A DNA stretch of 64,000 bases from Alphaproteobacteria bacterium. Its GTDB lineage: Bacteria; Pseudomonadota; Alphaproteobacteria; Rhizobiales; JAKIUO01. The DNA lies in NCBI GenBank assembly GCA_024280895.1, contig JAJRPI010000051.1, positions 38,085 through 102,084 on the forward strand, given 5' to 3'. Below are positions 1 through 12,100 of this stretch, piece after piece. A model generated the notes under the pieces. It was not told the DNA's origin. It searched no databases and saw only the letters and a program-made list of their open reading frames with translations. Made by a program: the position numbers and the translations under genes. Position 1 is the first letter of the stretch. The number at the start of each line of letters is the position of its first letter.

Positions 1-3000
1 CATTAAAGCAAAATGCGGGGCCAAGTGGCGGCGATGTCGATTTCCAGATCCAGAGCTTTGAAACCAACCCGGATGTGTTTCCGGCAGGTAGTACTTTTAC
101 GCTCAATACCGAGCTGATCAATAATGGCCCGGGCACGGCGAATAATGCGACGCTGGACATTAACTTGCCGCTAGGTGTGGCCTTTGTTTCTGGTCCTGCT
201 GGTTGTGTCCATGACGGCAATCCGCCAACCGGAGCAAGTCAGGTCAACTGCAGCTTTGGCAATCTGGCCAATGCGGTCAATGTAAGTGTTCCCATTATTT
301 TGCGGGCCACAGTCCCTGGGCGCGTGGTGAAAAGTCTGTCGGCAGTAATTGATAGCTCCAGCGTCGAGACCAATCCCACAAACACCACACAAGAGATCAC
401 CGCCACCATCTCCAATGGGGCAGATCTGCTGCTGGACATCGTTGGTACTCCAAACCCAGCGGTCGCCGGCAGCAATGTCACCTACGGCCTGACCGTAACC
501 AATCAGGGTTTGAATATCGCAGAGGGTGCCAGTGTCATTTTTAATCTGCCACCGGGGATCAGTTTTGTTTCAAGTGGTAGCGGCGGTAGCGGCTGGAGCT
601 GTTCGGCTGCTGGCCAGGTGGTGACCTGCGCAAGTGGCGCAAATATTGCGGCAACAAGTGGCACGGTAAGCTTTTCGGTCGTTGGCCAGATTGGCGTTGG
701 TGGGGGAACCTATACAGCTTCTGGAGCTGTTTATTCGGCGGTGACGCCAGATGTCGAAGGCTCCAATGATACCACGACATTTGATCTCATCGTGGAACCT
801 GGCACAGATCTGTCAGTTAGCAAAAGCGTCAGCCAGAATCCCATGTTTGGCGGAAGCACTCCATCTTTCACGATCACTGTTACCAATAACGGTCCCGTTG
901 TGGCTCAAAACCTTGTGCTGACAGATACACTTCCGGTCAACTTTACTTATGTGCCAGCTGGCAGCGGCGGCGCAGGCTGGAGTTGCTCGAATGCCGGGCA
1001 GCTCGTAACTTGTACACGTCCTACGATGGCTGTCGGTGCATCGGATGTGACCATCAATGTTGTGGCACCTGCCAATAATCTTATTCCAGAAGCAGGTGCA
1101 ACGGTTGTCAATTCGGCCAGCATTTCAACAGATACCAATGATGCTGTCGTTGGTAATAATACTGGTGAAGTGAGTTTTGCTTTGCAACGCGACGGGGCAG
1201 ATCTGCAAATTCAGTTTGTCGCCTCTCCCGATCCAGTTGCCCAAGGAGCGGCGCTAGCACGGGATATCAGGGTCAAAAATCTTGGTCCGCGCACGGCGAC
1301 TGGAAATTACCGAATTACCTATCAATTGACGGCAGGGGAAACCATAACTTCGGCCTTGGGCCTTGGCTGGAGCTGCCTCCCCGCCGCGGGAGTGCCATTG
1401 AAATTGACTTGTGAACATGCGGGACCGCTCGGGGTCGGTGTGACGAGTTCGACCCTTCGTGTGGCTAGCCAGGCAAATGATGCAGGTGCTGTGGTCAATG
1501 AAACCTGTACGAGTAGCCAAACCGGTCTCGAGCCGATTGAAGGCGATCCGGCGGCCTCGAACAATTGCGTGACCCGCACAGGGGTCTCCACAGCGCAAAT
1601 TGCTGATATTGTCGTAACAAAGACAGTGAGTCCTAGTGTTTTAACTAGTAACAACAACAGGTTAACTTATCAGGTTGTGGTAAGAAATGACGGCCCGGAT
1701 GACGCGACATCGGTATTGATGACAGATCGGATACCAGGATATGTCGATGCCTACGGCCCGCGGCCAGCCACGGCGATTACCGCAACTTTTGGGGCAACGG
1801 CATGTGACGTCGGGCGTTTTCAAATTAATTGTCGGTTGGGAACAATTGCCAATGGAGACCGTAAGGTGATTGACATAACGGTTGATCGCCCGCTGGTAGA
1901 CGGTGCTTTTGTCAATCTTGCTCAAGCCTATTCGAGCACTATTGGTGATCCTGATCGGGCGAACAACCGGGCCACGGTAAATGTGAGTATTGAACCGGCA
2001 ACCGACCTGCAACTGCGTTCTGCCGTATGGACCCCGGATCCGGTCAAGGCCGGTGTCGAGGCCACCTATGTATTGACCATGCGCAATAACGGACCATCAG
2101 TAGCTGATGGCGTCACACTGAAAAGTATTTTTATCGGCGATTTTACCTTTATTTCGGCGATTCCAAGCCAGGGAACATGTGCCCCGTTCAATGTTGGCAC
2201 GGGTACTCTGGATTGTAGTATTGGCAACATGGCCTTTACCAACCAGCAGACCGTGACCGTCAAGCTGCGCCCCAATCATCAAGCAGCGCCGCCAGTAACG
2301 TGGGAGGTGACAAACACAACAACAATCGCAACCACAACGCAAGAAAGCGATTACGCCAACAATGCCGGGGGAGCGAATCTTGGGGTGGTCGGTGCCGAGA
2401 TTGATCTTGACGTCGCGCAGACAGATTTGGTTGATCCGATCGCCTATAATCCAGGCGTCCCGGCTGACAATCTGATTACCTATCAAGTGATCGTCAATAA
2501 TTTTGGCCCTTCTTACGCCACCGGTGTGAATTTCGATGACAAATTCACGACGCCGGTCGGTTCTCATGCCTTGAAATTTATCTGTGACAAGGCGTCCTCT
2601 GCGGGTGCTTGTGTTGAAGCCACGCCGGGACAGCACTGTACCGGGCAGGGCACCATTGCCAACAATGGTTTGCAGGCAAGCATCAATTGTATCGTCAAAA
2701 AGGGCGCTGCAGATCAGGGCGAAATGGCAGCTGGGTCTACGTACACCCGCTATTTGATGTATGAAGTGCTCAATACGCCGGTCGCTGGCGGCGAAACCCA
2801 TCAAAAAGAAGTCGTTGTCACCGCCAATGAATTTGACCCTAACGAGGCCAGCACTCCCACAAACAATAAAGCGGTCGCACAAACCACGGTGCGTATTCGC
2901 ACCGATGTAGCTGTGGCATGTGCTGCGCCCTCCATTAGTGGGACGCCGGTTGTTGGTCCTGTTAATTTACGCCAGCCATTCGATCTCAAACTGACCGTTG

Positions 3001-6000
3001 ACAATAATGGACCAGGTGATAGCCAAGTAACGACACTGACGCAAAACCTGCCTTCAGGAATGGTACTTACCGGACCGCCGATACCAGATGTAGGCGTTTG
3101 CTCGGGTGTTGCTGGGGGAACAAGCTTTACCTGTGATCTGGGTGTGGTGGGTACCCCTGGTACAACTGTCGTGACAGTACCGGTACGTGCCGTATCCTTT
3201 CCCTCGGGTGGGACATATTCGAATGTTGGTGCCAATGTTGCCAGCAATGAAATCGATACCAATGCGGCCAATGATAATTGCGCGATCAATGTCAATGTTG
3301 CCCGCTCTTCCATCGCTGGTTTTGTCTATGAAGACCATAGTGATGATGGTGTAAAGGATGGCGGCGAGACGCCCTTGCAAGGCGTGGTCATTCGCCTAAC
3401 CGGCACCGATGCCTATGGTAATGCGGTCAATACAACGGAAACGACCGATGGTAGTGGTGCTTATAAATTCTGGAACCGCAGCCCCTCTGACGGGGCCGGC
3501 TATACTCTGACGGAAACGCATCCGGCAAACTATCAAGATGGGCTGGAAAATGCTGGTGGTAGCTCCGTTGTCGGTGGTAGTCGGACAACCGACCTTATTT
3601 CAAGCGTTGCGCTTGGCACAGGTGAGGACAAGGTCAATTACAACTTTGGTGAATTGCCTGCCGACCTGGAGGTGGTCTCCAAGACACCGGCAGCGCCAAG
3701 TGCTTCTTTGCGCGAGCCTTTCGACTATACGATTGTTGTGCGCAATAATGGTCCCGCAATCGCAGTGGCCGCGACCCTTGCTGACAATTTGCCAGCCAAT
3801 ATGGAACTCACGGCGCAGCCAACCTCGACAACGGGCACCTGTACGGGCGCGAGTGGCGCTGGCAGCTTTACCTGCTCATTTGGCGATATGGCAAAAAATG
3901 CCAGTCTGACAGTCACAGCTCTCGTAATGATTACGGTCACTGGCAACTATTCAAACACGGCGACCGCCAGCACAGATACAACTGAAATTACTCTGACCAA
4001 CAATGCCAAGAGCGGCGGCGTGGGTGTCACGGGATCCTCCATCGCCTGCGCGGTCTATCGAGATCTCAACGATAATGGCATCAAGGAAGGTGGGGAGCCG
4101 GTGTTCGCTGGTGTTCCGGTCACCCTCACGGGCACCGATGCCTATGGCAACACGGTTAGTCTTTCCCAGAACACCTTGGGGGATGGTAGCTGCTTGTTTG
4201 CCAATCTGTCGCCTTCAAATGGGGCTGGGTATACGCTTACCGAAACGGTGCAACCCGCTGGATTTGGAGATGGTAAGGAAAATCGGGGTGGTGCTTCGGT
4301 GATCGCCAACAGCAAGACGAGCGATCAGATTGATGCCATCGTGCTGGGGGCGAACGAGAACCTCGCCAACAACTGGTTTGGTGAATTGCCAGTTGATCTT
4401 GAGGTTACATCCAAAACGCCAACGCTGGCGACAGTCAGCTTGCTTGAACCGTTCGATTTCACCATTGTTATGACCAATAATGGTCCAGGTGATGCCACTA
4501 CTTCAGTGCTTACCGACAATTTGCCCGTTGGTATGGAGCTGACAACAACGCCAACCTCGACCCTTGGGATCTGTACCGGCAATGCCGGTGATACAGCGAT
4601 CAGCTGTAATCTTGGCACCGTTGCCAATGGGCTTGTTGTGACCATCACCGTACCGGTCAAGGTGACAGTCTTGCCAGGCAGTGGCAGTTATACAAATTCC
4701 GCCAGTATCACAACTGACAAAACCGAGACAACACTGGCCAATAACGCCAGTTCTGGAAGTGTCTCGATCATCAAGTCGCGCATCTCGTGCGTGGTTTATC
4801 AAGATCTAAATGATAATGGCAACAAGAATATAGGGGAACCTGGTATCGCCGGTGTGGCCATGAGCCTTGTTGGCACAGATGACTATGGCAATGCGGTTAA
4901 TTTGACGCAAAATACAGCCGGAGACGGTAGCTGTTCGTTCGATAATCTGGCGCCTTCGACAATCGCAATCGGCGGCGGCTACACACTGAGCGAAACAGTT
5001 CAGCCAGCGGGCTTTAATGATGGTCAGGAAAATAACGAGGGTACGATCATTCCAGGTTCGGGCAATGGCAATGATGTCATCGGTCCCATTGACCTTGCAG
5101 CCAATACCGATTTGCAGACCCATCAGTTTGGCGAAGTGCCTCCATCGGGACTTTCTGGCACTGTATGGTGTGACGACAACAATAATGGCACCATTGACGG
5201 GGGTGAAAACACTCTCATCGGGGGCGTCACCATTACGCTTTCAGGCACAGATGCAGATGGACCGGTCAACGCCACGAAGATAACCGATGGCAACGGGTAT
5301 TATCTTTTCGCTAATCTGAGCCCTGGCACCTATACGCTAACCCAGACACAGCTCACCTCTCACGCTTGTAAGCTACCGGGCAAGGCGTCGCCTGGGACAG
5401 GCGCAACAACGGCGGCAGGGGCAGCTGACAATGCCAATGCCTCGGCCAGTTTCGGTAACGTCATCTCCGGCATTCAGCTGGCGGCCAATGATGTTGCGGT
5501 GTCCTATAATTTTGGTGAGCTGGAACCTGCCAATATTGCCGGTCATGTTTATCTTGACGCCGATGGCAGTGGTGATCGCCAAGGTACGGAAAGCGGAATT
5601 GTTGGCGTTGCCATTGCTCTTTCGTGCACCGGTTATCGCGACAATGCCTATACAGCAAATACGTCAACCATTGCGGATGGAAGCTACAGCTTTAACAATA
5701 TTTTACCTACCAATGCAGCGGGTTGCTCCATAACGCAAACTCATCCTTTGTCTTATGTAGATGGTGGCGAGAGCGTTGGAACGCTTGGCGGAACGGTTGG
5801 GGCTGATGTCTTTACGACTATCCCTGTTGCCTCTGGCAATAACGGCATCGGCTATGATTTTGGCGAACGTCAAACCGGCCTTTCGGGTGTGGTCTATTAC
5901 GATCCAAATAATAATGGCCTTGTCGAGGGCGGCGAAACCCGTCTTGCTGGTGTGACCATCACCCTGACTGGTACGGACGCGGCGGGAAATGCCGTTAGCA

Positions 6001-9000
6001 GAACCACGACGACCAATGGCACTGGCGACTATGTGTTTACAGCACTCGCTCCAAGTGATCCTCGCGGCTATACGGTGACTCAAACACAACCCGCGACTTA
6101 TTTGCAGGGCAAGGCGAGTGTTGGCACAGGTGCTGCAACAGTTGGCACCGCCGATAACACAGGGGCCAATGCCACCTATGGCAATATCATTGCTGGCATT
6201 GTTGTCACCGATGCGGCCTCTGCCATCAACTATAATTTTGGTGAATTACGCCCTGCGTCCATCGCTGGTCTGGTGTTCAACGACATCTCGCGAGATGGTA
6301 CAAGAGATATCGGAGAACCAGGCATTGAGGCGGTTGAAATCACTCTCACATGTACGGATCACCGTGGTCGCGCCGTTTCACTGACGACCCCCACATTGGC
6401 GGATGGAACATATCTGTTCGACAATCTTGAACCATCTGATGGTAGCGGCTGTACACTGGCCGAAACCCAGCCAACCATCTATCTCGATGGTGTCGATGTG
6501 GCCGGTACGCTTGGCGGTACGGTTGCCAATGACAATATCAGCGCTATTCCGCTGCTCTCGGAAGATGCTGGTACCGGTTATGATTTCGCCGAACTAAGCG
6601 CCGGGCTGTCTGGTCATGTCTATGTCGATAGCAATAATGACGGGGTGCTCGATAGTGGTGAACGGCTATTGGCTGGTGTCACGATTGAGCTAAGCGGCCT
6701 TGATGCTTCTGGTGGCAATGTACTTGTCACCACGACCACGGATGCCAATGGTTATTATATATTCACCGGGCTTTCCCCAAGTGATGCGGCGGGTTATCGC
6801 GTTGCTGAGACGACCCAGCCCGCAGCGTGGGCTGATGGTAAAGATACGGCCGGTTCGGTCGGTGGCACGGTTGGCAATGATGAAGTGACAGGCATTGTGC
6901 TGACGGCGACCGATTTTGCGACCGATTATAATTTTGGCGAAGTTGGCGGTGCTCTGTCGGGCGTTGTCTATACCGATCTTAATAATGATGGCCAGCAAAC
7001 AGGCACAGAGTCCGGTATTCCGGGCGCAACGCTGACGCTGTCTTGTGTCGATGTGAATGCTCAGGCTTTTTCCGCAACCACAACAACTGGTGGTGATGGT
7101 AGTTATCGCTTTGCCGATATACCTGCAACCGACGCGGCCGGATGCGCGATCAGCGAAACCCAGCCGCCAAACACAAGCGATGGTCTAGACCGTGTGGGTA
7201 CGCTCGGCGGTACACTTGGCAATGATGTTCTCAGCGCCATTCCAGTTGCTCCCGGCGATGAAGGCTTTGGCTATAACTTTGGTGAAATCCTCACCAATCC
7301 CGCTCGTATTAGCGGCACGATCTGGCATGATAGTAATCATGATCGCCTCGACAATGATGGCAATCCACGAACCGGCTGGACCGTCGAGCTGATCAATCGT
7401 GATATAGCATCAGATTGTCAGGCTGGTCACAGGATCGTTGCCAGCCAAACAACCAATGGTGCTGGTGATTATGCCTTTGAAGGCGTTTCACCAGGGACCT
7501 ATGGTATTCAGTTCCGCTCCCCAACGGGCGGCTATCTGTATGCCGGTGCGCAAAGTGGTCACACCACTGGCGCGGCCATCGCTTGTGGCATTGGCTCGAT
7601 TGTTGTCATTGCTGGTGATGACATCATTGATCAGGATTTGCCAGTGGATCCTTCAGGTGTTGTGTATGACAGCTTAACCAGAATTCCAGTTTCTGGCGCA
7701 ACGGTGACGATTTCGGGCCCTGTCGGCTTTAATCCATCCAACCACTTGGTTGGCGGTATAAGCAATGTCAGCCAGACGACCGGCACGGACGGCTATTACC
7801 AGTTCTTGCTCTATGTGGGTGCTCCCGCTGGTGATTATAGTCTGTCTGTCGGACAGCCCACTGGCTATGTTCCGCAAGACAGCGCCATTATTCCAGTTTG
7901 TACCAACACGTTGAGCGTTGGCCAGTCATTGACACCAGCGCTGGTGCAATCGAGCGATACAGCTCCGACTTTGGCCGCTTCTACTCATATCCCGGCCAAT
8001 TGTCCAACCAGCTCTGCGGGATTGGCAGCGGGTGCTGGGTCGACACAATATTACTTTACGTTCAATCTTAGACCAGCGCTGCCATCAGCCAATGTGGTCA
8101 ATAACCATATTCCGCTTGATCCTGTCACAGCAGGGGCCTTCACGGTGACTAAAACAACACCCAAGGTCAATGTCTCAATCGGCCAGCTGGTGCCCTACAC
8201 GATTACCGCCAGAAACAATATTGCGGCAACGCTTCCCAATATGGAGCTGGAAGATCAGATTCCACCCGGCTTTAAATATAAGCGCGGCTCCGCGTCCCTT
8301 GATGGCGTGCGAACGGAACCGGTGATCAATGGGCGCCGACTGACTTGGCCAGCCCTGACATTCACGGCCAATCAGGTCCGCTCCATCAAATTATTGATGA
8401 TTGTTGGGTCGGGGGTCTCCGAAGGGGACTATATCAACAAGGCTTGGGCAGAGAACGGCTTTGTACAGGCGCTGGCCTCCAATATCGCTACTGCCAAGGT
8501 ACGCGTCACGCCAGATCCGACCTTTGATTGCGCAGGTGTCATCGGCAAGGTATTCGATGATAAAAACCGCAATGGCTATCAGGACAAGGGGGAGTTGGGG
8601 CTTGCCAATGTACGCCTTGCGACCGTGCGCGGCCTGTTGGTGACAACCGATAAATATGGCCGCTATCATGTGGCTTGCGCTGATGTGCCCAATCCCGATC
8701 GCGGCTCGAACTTCATCATGAAGCTGGACCCTCGCACGCTTCCAAGCGGCTATCGTTTAACAACCGAAAACCCGCGCATCATTCGCTTGACGCGCGGCAA
8801 GATCGGCAAACTCAACTTCGGTGTCGCCATTCACCGCGTCGTGCGGCTTGATGTGACGCGTGACGCTTTCACAGCTCGAGGCAATCGTCTGAAACGCACT
8901 TGGGAAAACGGCATCAAACGTCTTGTCGGTATTTTGGACAAAGGCCCAAGTATTTTGCGCATCGCTTACGCGCGCTCTCACATCGAGAGCGGCGCAGAAG

Positions 9001-9137
9001 TGCGGGCTCGTATTTCAATCATCAAAAAACATGTGACGCGCCTTTGGAAGCGCAAGAGGAGGAGGGTGCTTGTCATTGAGACAGAGTCCCATCTTCTAGC
9101 CCAAGGTTCCTTTAAAGGCGGGAGTTTCAAGAAATGA
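1..9137 (+). CDS. Giant surface/exported protein of DUF11-like and SdrD/Cna-B-like repeats (5' end outside window)
   Basis: The frame is open from the left edge (first full codon at 3), so the start and any signal peptide lie outside; 3,044 residues are visible. Domains in order: about seven DUF11-like beta domains (each with a T-x-x-N-x-GP strand and a C-terminal Cys pair), to about 3.3 kb; alternating SdrD_B-like and DUF11-like modules to about 4.8 kb; a run of SdrD_B-like modules (D-x-N-x-DG Ca-site-like loops, NFGE ends) starting near 5146, 5529, 5874, 6256, 6600, 6949 and 7303; one last DUF11 near 8140; a final SdrD_B unit near 8529; then a basic alpha/beta C-terminal domain. There is no LPXTG sorting motif, as expected for a Gram-negative cell. 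It overlaps the next gene by 4 bp (ATGA), which suggests co-translation with the barrel protein. The role is inferred to be a long extracellular or periplasmic stalk or adhesin; the substrate is unknown. Confidence 0.85.
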   Translation, partial: LKQNAGPSGGDVDFQIQSFETNPDVFPAGSTFTLNTELINNGPGTANNATLDINLPLGVAFVSGPAGCVHDGNPPTGASQVNCSFGNLANAVNVSVPIILRATVPGRVVKSLSAVIDSSSVETNPTNTTQEITATISNGADLLLDIVGTPNPAVAGSNVTYGLTVTNQGLNIAEGASVIFNLPPGISFVSSGSGGSGWSCSAAGQVVTCASGANIAATSGTVSFSVVGQIGVGGGTYTASGAVYSAVTPDVEGSNDTTTFDLIVEPGTDLSVSKSVSQNPMFGGSTPSFTITVTNNGPVVAQNLVLTDTLPVNFTYVPAGSGGAGWSCSNAGQLVTCTRPTMAVGASDVTINVVAPANNLIPEAGATVVNSASISTDTNDAVVGNNTGEVSFALQRDGADLQIQFVASPDPVAQGAALARDIRVKNLGPRTATGNYRITYQLTAGETITSALGLGWSCLPAAGVPLKLTCEHAGPLGVGVTSSTLRVASQANDAGAVVNETCTSSQTGLEPIEGDPAASNNCVTRTGVSTAQIADIVVTKTVSPSVLTSNNNRLTYQVVVRNDGPDDATSVLMTDRIPGYVDAYGPRPATAITATFGATACDVGRFQINCRLGTIANGDRKVIDITVDRPLVDGAFVNLAQAYSSTIGDPDRANNRATVNVSIEPATDLQLRSAVWTPDPVKAGVEATYVLTMRNNGPSVADGVTLKSIFIGDFTFISAIPSQGTCAPFNVGTGTLDCSIGNMAFTNQQTVTVKLRPNHQAAPPVTWEVTNTTTIATTTQESDYANNAGGANLGVVGAEIDLDVAQTDLVDPIAYNPGVPADNLITYQVIVNNFGPSYATGVNFDDKFTTPVGSHALKFICDKASSAGACVEATPGQHCTGQGTIANNGLQASINCIVKKGAADQGEMAAGSTYTRYLMYEVLNTPVAGGETHQKEVVVTANEFDPNEASTPTNNKAVAQTTVRIRTDVAVACAAPSISGTPVVGPVNLRQPFDLKLTVDNNGPGDSQVTTLTQNLPSGMVLTGPPIPDVGVCSGVAGGTSFTCDLGVVGTPGTTVVTVPVRAVSFPSGGTYSNVGANVASNEIDTNAANDNCAINVNVARSSIAGFVYEDHSDDGVKDGGETPLQGVVIRLTGTDAYGNAVNTTETTDGSGAYKFWNRSPSDGAGYTLTETHPANYQDGLENAGGSSVVGGSRTTDLISSVALGTGEDKVNYNFGELPADLEVVSKTPAAPSASLREPFDYTIVVRNNGPAIAVAATLADNLPANMELTAQPTSTTGTCTGASGAGSFTCSFGDMAKNASLTVTALVMITVTGNYSNTATASTDTTEITLTNNAKSGGVGVTGSSIACAVYRDLNDNGIKEGGEPVFAGVPVTLTGTDAYGNTVSLSQNTLGDGSCLFANLSPSNGAGYTLTETVQPAGFGDGKENRGGASVIANSKTSDQIDAIVLGANENLANNWFGELPVDLEVTSKTPTLATVSLLEPFDFTIVMTNNGPGDATTSVLTDNLPVGMELTTTPTSTLGICTGNAGDTAISCNLGTVANGLVVTITVPVKVTVLPGSGSYTNSASITTDKTETTLANNASSGSVSIIKSRISCVVYQDLNDNGNKNIGEPGIAGVAMSLVGTDDYGNAVNLTQNTAGDGSCSFDNLAPSTIAIGGGYTLSETVQPAGFNDGQENNEGTIIPGSGNGNDVIGPIDLAANTDLQTHQFGEVPPSGLSGTVWCDDNNNGTIDGGENTLIGGVTITLSGTDADGPVNATKITDGNGYYLFANLSPGTYTLTQTQLTSHACKLPGKASPGTGATTAAGAADNANASASFGNVISGIQLAANDVAVSYNFGELEPANIAGHVYLDADGSGDRQGTESGIVGVAIALSCTGYRDNAYTANTSTIADGSYSFNNILPTNAAGCSITQTHPLSYVDGGESVGTLGGTVGADVFTTIPVASGNNGIGYDFGERQTGLSGVVYYDPNNNGLVEGGETRLAGVTITLTGTDAAGNAVSRTTTTNGTGDYVFTALAPSDPRGYTVTQTQPATYLQGKASVGTGAATVGTADNTGANATYGNIIAGIVVTDAASAINYNFGELRPASIAGLVFNDISRDGTRDIGEPGIEAVEITLTCTDHRGRAVSLTTPTLADGTYLFDNLEPSDGSGCTLAETQPTIYLDGVDVAGTLGGTVANDNISAIPLLSEDAGTGYDFAELSAGLSGHVYVDSNNDGVLDSGERLLAGVTIELSGLDASGGNVLVTTTTDANGYYIFTGLSPSDAAGYRVAETTQPAAWADGKDTAGSVGGTVGNDEVTGIVLTATDFATDYNFGEVGGALSGVVYTDLNNDGQQTGTESGIPGATLTLSCVDVNAQAFSATTTTGGDGSYRFADIPATDAAGCAISETQPPNTSDGLDRVGTLGGTLGNDVLSAIPVAPGDEGFGYNFGEILTNPARISGTIWHDSNHDRLDNDGNPRTGWTVELINRDIASDCQAGHRIVASQTTNGAGDYAFEGVSPGTYGIQFRSPTGGYLYAGAQSGHTTGAAIACGIGSIVVIAGDDIIDQDLPVDPSGVVYDSLTRIPVSGATVTISGPVGFNPSNHLVGGISNVSQTTGTDGYYQFLLYVGAPAGDYSLSVGQPTGYVPQDSAIIPVCTNTLSVGQSLTPALVQSSDTAPTLAASTHIPANCPTSSAGLAAGAGSTQYYFTFNLRPALPSANVVNNHIPLDPVTAGAFTVTKTTPKVNVSIGQLVPYTITARNNIAATLPNMELEDQIPPGFKYKRGSASLDGVRTEPVINGRRLTWPALTFTANQVRSIKLLMIVGSGVSEGDYINKAWAENGFVQALASNIATAKVRVTPDPTFDCAGVIGKVFDDKNRNGYQDKGELGLANVRLATVRGLLVTTDKYGRYHVACADVPNPDRGSNFIMKLDPRTLPSGYRLTTENPRIIRLTRGKIGKLNFGVAIHRVVRLDVTRDAFTARGNRLKRTWENGIKRLVGILDKGPSILRIAYARSHIESGAEVRARISIIKKHVTRLWKRKRRRVLVIETESHLLAQGSFKGGSFKK

Positions 9138-12100
9138 AACAGATAATTGCTGCATTGACATTTATTGCCATTGTCATGGCTCCCTCAACGGCGAGCACAC
9201 GTGATGGCAAAAGTATCGAAACCAAACAGGTCCACTCCAAACGGGCCCCCGCCAATAGCGAGCGCCAGAGTACGGCTGGCACCAGCAAGGCGAAAGGGTG
9301 CAAAAGCGTGGATGCGCCGGCGTTGCCCTTTGCCATCAGTGTTGATGGACAATCGCTTGACACCGGGACGCTTTCTGGAGAAGCCGGAGCGGCTCGTTGC
9401 GTCGATGTGGCGCTGGAGCGTGCTGATATTAGCGTTAGCTTTGATGCGGGAGATCAAACACGAGCTTTGAACGTCGATGGTTCGCTTGCTCATATCGGGG
9501 AGCGGCGTGAAGTACGCTTTTCGCTCTATTCCAACTATTCAGCCTTTATTGATCGCGCGGAACTTCGCTTGTTCAAAACCAGCGACAGCACTTTACAATC
9601 CCCCCTTGCGGTGATCAAAGCGCCAGTCTATGGGGCGATGGCCTGGGCACCTGGAGAGTTGCAGGAAAAAGAAATTACCTATGTGCTGCGGGTTTATGGC
9701 AGGTCGGGCCGTTTCGATGAAACCAGGCCGAAAAAACTGGCGCTTAATGTGGTGCGCACGGATGAGCGTTGGCACGCCTTCATGGTCTATGGCAAAAATA
9801 ATATTGCCAAACAAAACATCCATGTCGCTGGTGGTATGGTGACGGTTGATGGGCGCGATTTGCGTCCCGATCAGAGTGTCACGGTTCTGGATTATGAGGT
9901 GCCGGTTGACCTTAAGGGGACATTCGCCTTTCGCCAGATTTTACCTTCTGGCCCCCATGAGATCAAGGTCGCAGTGCGTGATGGCAATCGCCAGATCTCC
10001 GCGTTCACGCGCGCCGTCACTATTCCTGATCAGGACTGGTTCTATGTTGGCCTCGCTGACCTGACGATTGGCAAGAACAGCTCAAGTGGCCCCGTTAAAC
10101 TGGTACGGGCTGATGCTAGTGACGAGTTTGACAATAAGGTTTTCGTCAATGGTCGTCTGGCTTTTTATCTCAAGGGTAAAATTCGCGGCGATATTTTATT
10201 GACCGCTGCTGCTGATACAAGAGAGCAACCGATTAAGGATCTGTTTTCGAATTTCACCAGCAAGGACCCGCGTTACCTGCTGCGTCGTCTCGATCCAGAG
10301 AAATATTATCCGGTTTATGGAGATGACAGCACGCTGAAAGAAGATGCACCGACCCAGGGAAAATTCTATGTGCGTCTGGAACGTGGTGACAGCCATGTCA
10401 TGTGGGGGAACTTCCACACGACGATCAATGGCACCGATTTCATGCAGTTTAGGCGCGGTCTTTATGGCGGTAAGCTGAAATGGGTTTCCGAGCAAACCAC
10501 AAGTCATGGCGAAAAACGTGCGCGGCTTGATCTGTTTGCCGCAGAGCCTGGTTCTTTGCCAGCGCGCGATGAATTTCGCGGCACGGGGGGATCTCTTTAT
10601 TATTTGCGCCGTCAAGATATAACCCAGGGCTCCGAACAGGTATGGATCGAGTTGCGGGACAAAGACACTGGATTGGTGCTGAGCACCCGCGCGCTCAAAG
10701 CTGAAACAGATTTCGACGTCAACTATCTACAAGGGCGGGTGGTGCTGACAGTACCGCTACCCTCAACGGCAGATGACCATAATCTGATTCGCACAGGCTC
10801 CTTGTCCGGGCACAAGCAATATCTTGTTATCGCCTATGAATATACGCCAGGGCTAACCCGCACGGATGAGCTGACCATTGGCGGCAGAGCCAGCATATGG
10901 GCTAATGACCATGTGCAGATCGGCGCGACGGGCTTTCGCCAGGATGGCAGTAAAAGCGGTCAAAAAGCGGGGGGCATTGACGCTACCCTGCGCTATAAGC
11001 CAGGGACCTATATCAAGGGTGAGCTGGCCCGCTCAAGCGGCGCTGGCACGGGATCGAACCTGTCGCAGGACGGCGGTTACACCTTTTTTGAAAAAAGTGC
11101 AGGGGGCCAGATGGCCAACGCGTTTCGTATCGAAGCGGCGATGGACCTGTTTGAAGTCGCCAACCGCGAAGGCCGCTTATATGCCTATTGGCAGCACCGC
11201 GAAAAGGGATTTTCTTCACCGGGCTTCCTGACGGGAAGTACCAATGAAGCGCGTGAGGCCGGTGTTAGTCTTGTCATGCCGCTGGACGTGGAAAAACGTA
11301 CCAATATACGGATCAAGGGCACACAAAAACGCAGTGGTAGCGATAGCAATGAGGCTCTTGAAGTCGGTGTCGATCGCAAGCTTGATGACAATTGGACGGT
11401 GACAACGGGTGTGCGCTCTGACCGTAGACGTCTCAAAAATAGCGCAGCAGCAGGCGTTGATGGCGAAGGCCACCGCGTCGATATTGCCGCAAAAGTGCAG
11501 TTTCGTCCCAGCATCATCGAAGGGGAAGCCCCCTGGATGGTGTATGGCTTTGGACAAGCCACTGTCTTTAAGGACGGCAAGCGGCGCGACAATCATCGCG
11601 GCGGCGTTGGCGGTGAGGTGCAAGTCACACAAAATATCAAGGCAACGGGCGAAGTTTCAGCTGGCACCGGCGGCTTTGGTGCGCTGGCTGGCGCTGAATA
11701 TAAGGTCGATGATAACACCACGCTCTATCTCAATTATCGCCTCGATACGGATCGCTCGCAATCTGATGTCAATGGTCGCTACGGGGTCTTGACGACAGGT
11801 GGGCGCACGCGCTTTACGGACAATCTCTCGGTGTTTGCCGAAGAGCGTTTATATCATGGGGATGGCCCCTCTGGCCTGGCCAGTGCATTTGGACTGGATT
11901 ACGCTTTTTATGAACACTGGAATTTTGGTATCAACGCGGAATTTGGCGAGCTGAATGATCCCAACCTTGGCGATCTTGATCGCAAGGCTGGCGGCGTGAC
12001 ACTTGGTTATGGGCGCAAGGGTTTCAAATATGTCAGCTCCCTTGAGGGGCGCTACGAAGACGGCACTGCTGGGACCCGCAAGACTATTTTGTCGCGCAAT

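Noticed and set aside
2097..2882. 261-residue minus-strand ORF
   Set aside because: Antisense shadow of the giant repeat gene, whose domain pattern is continuous.
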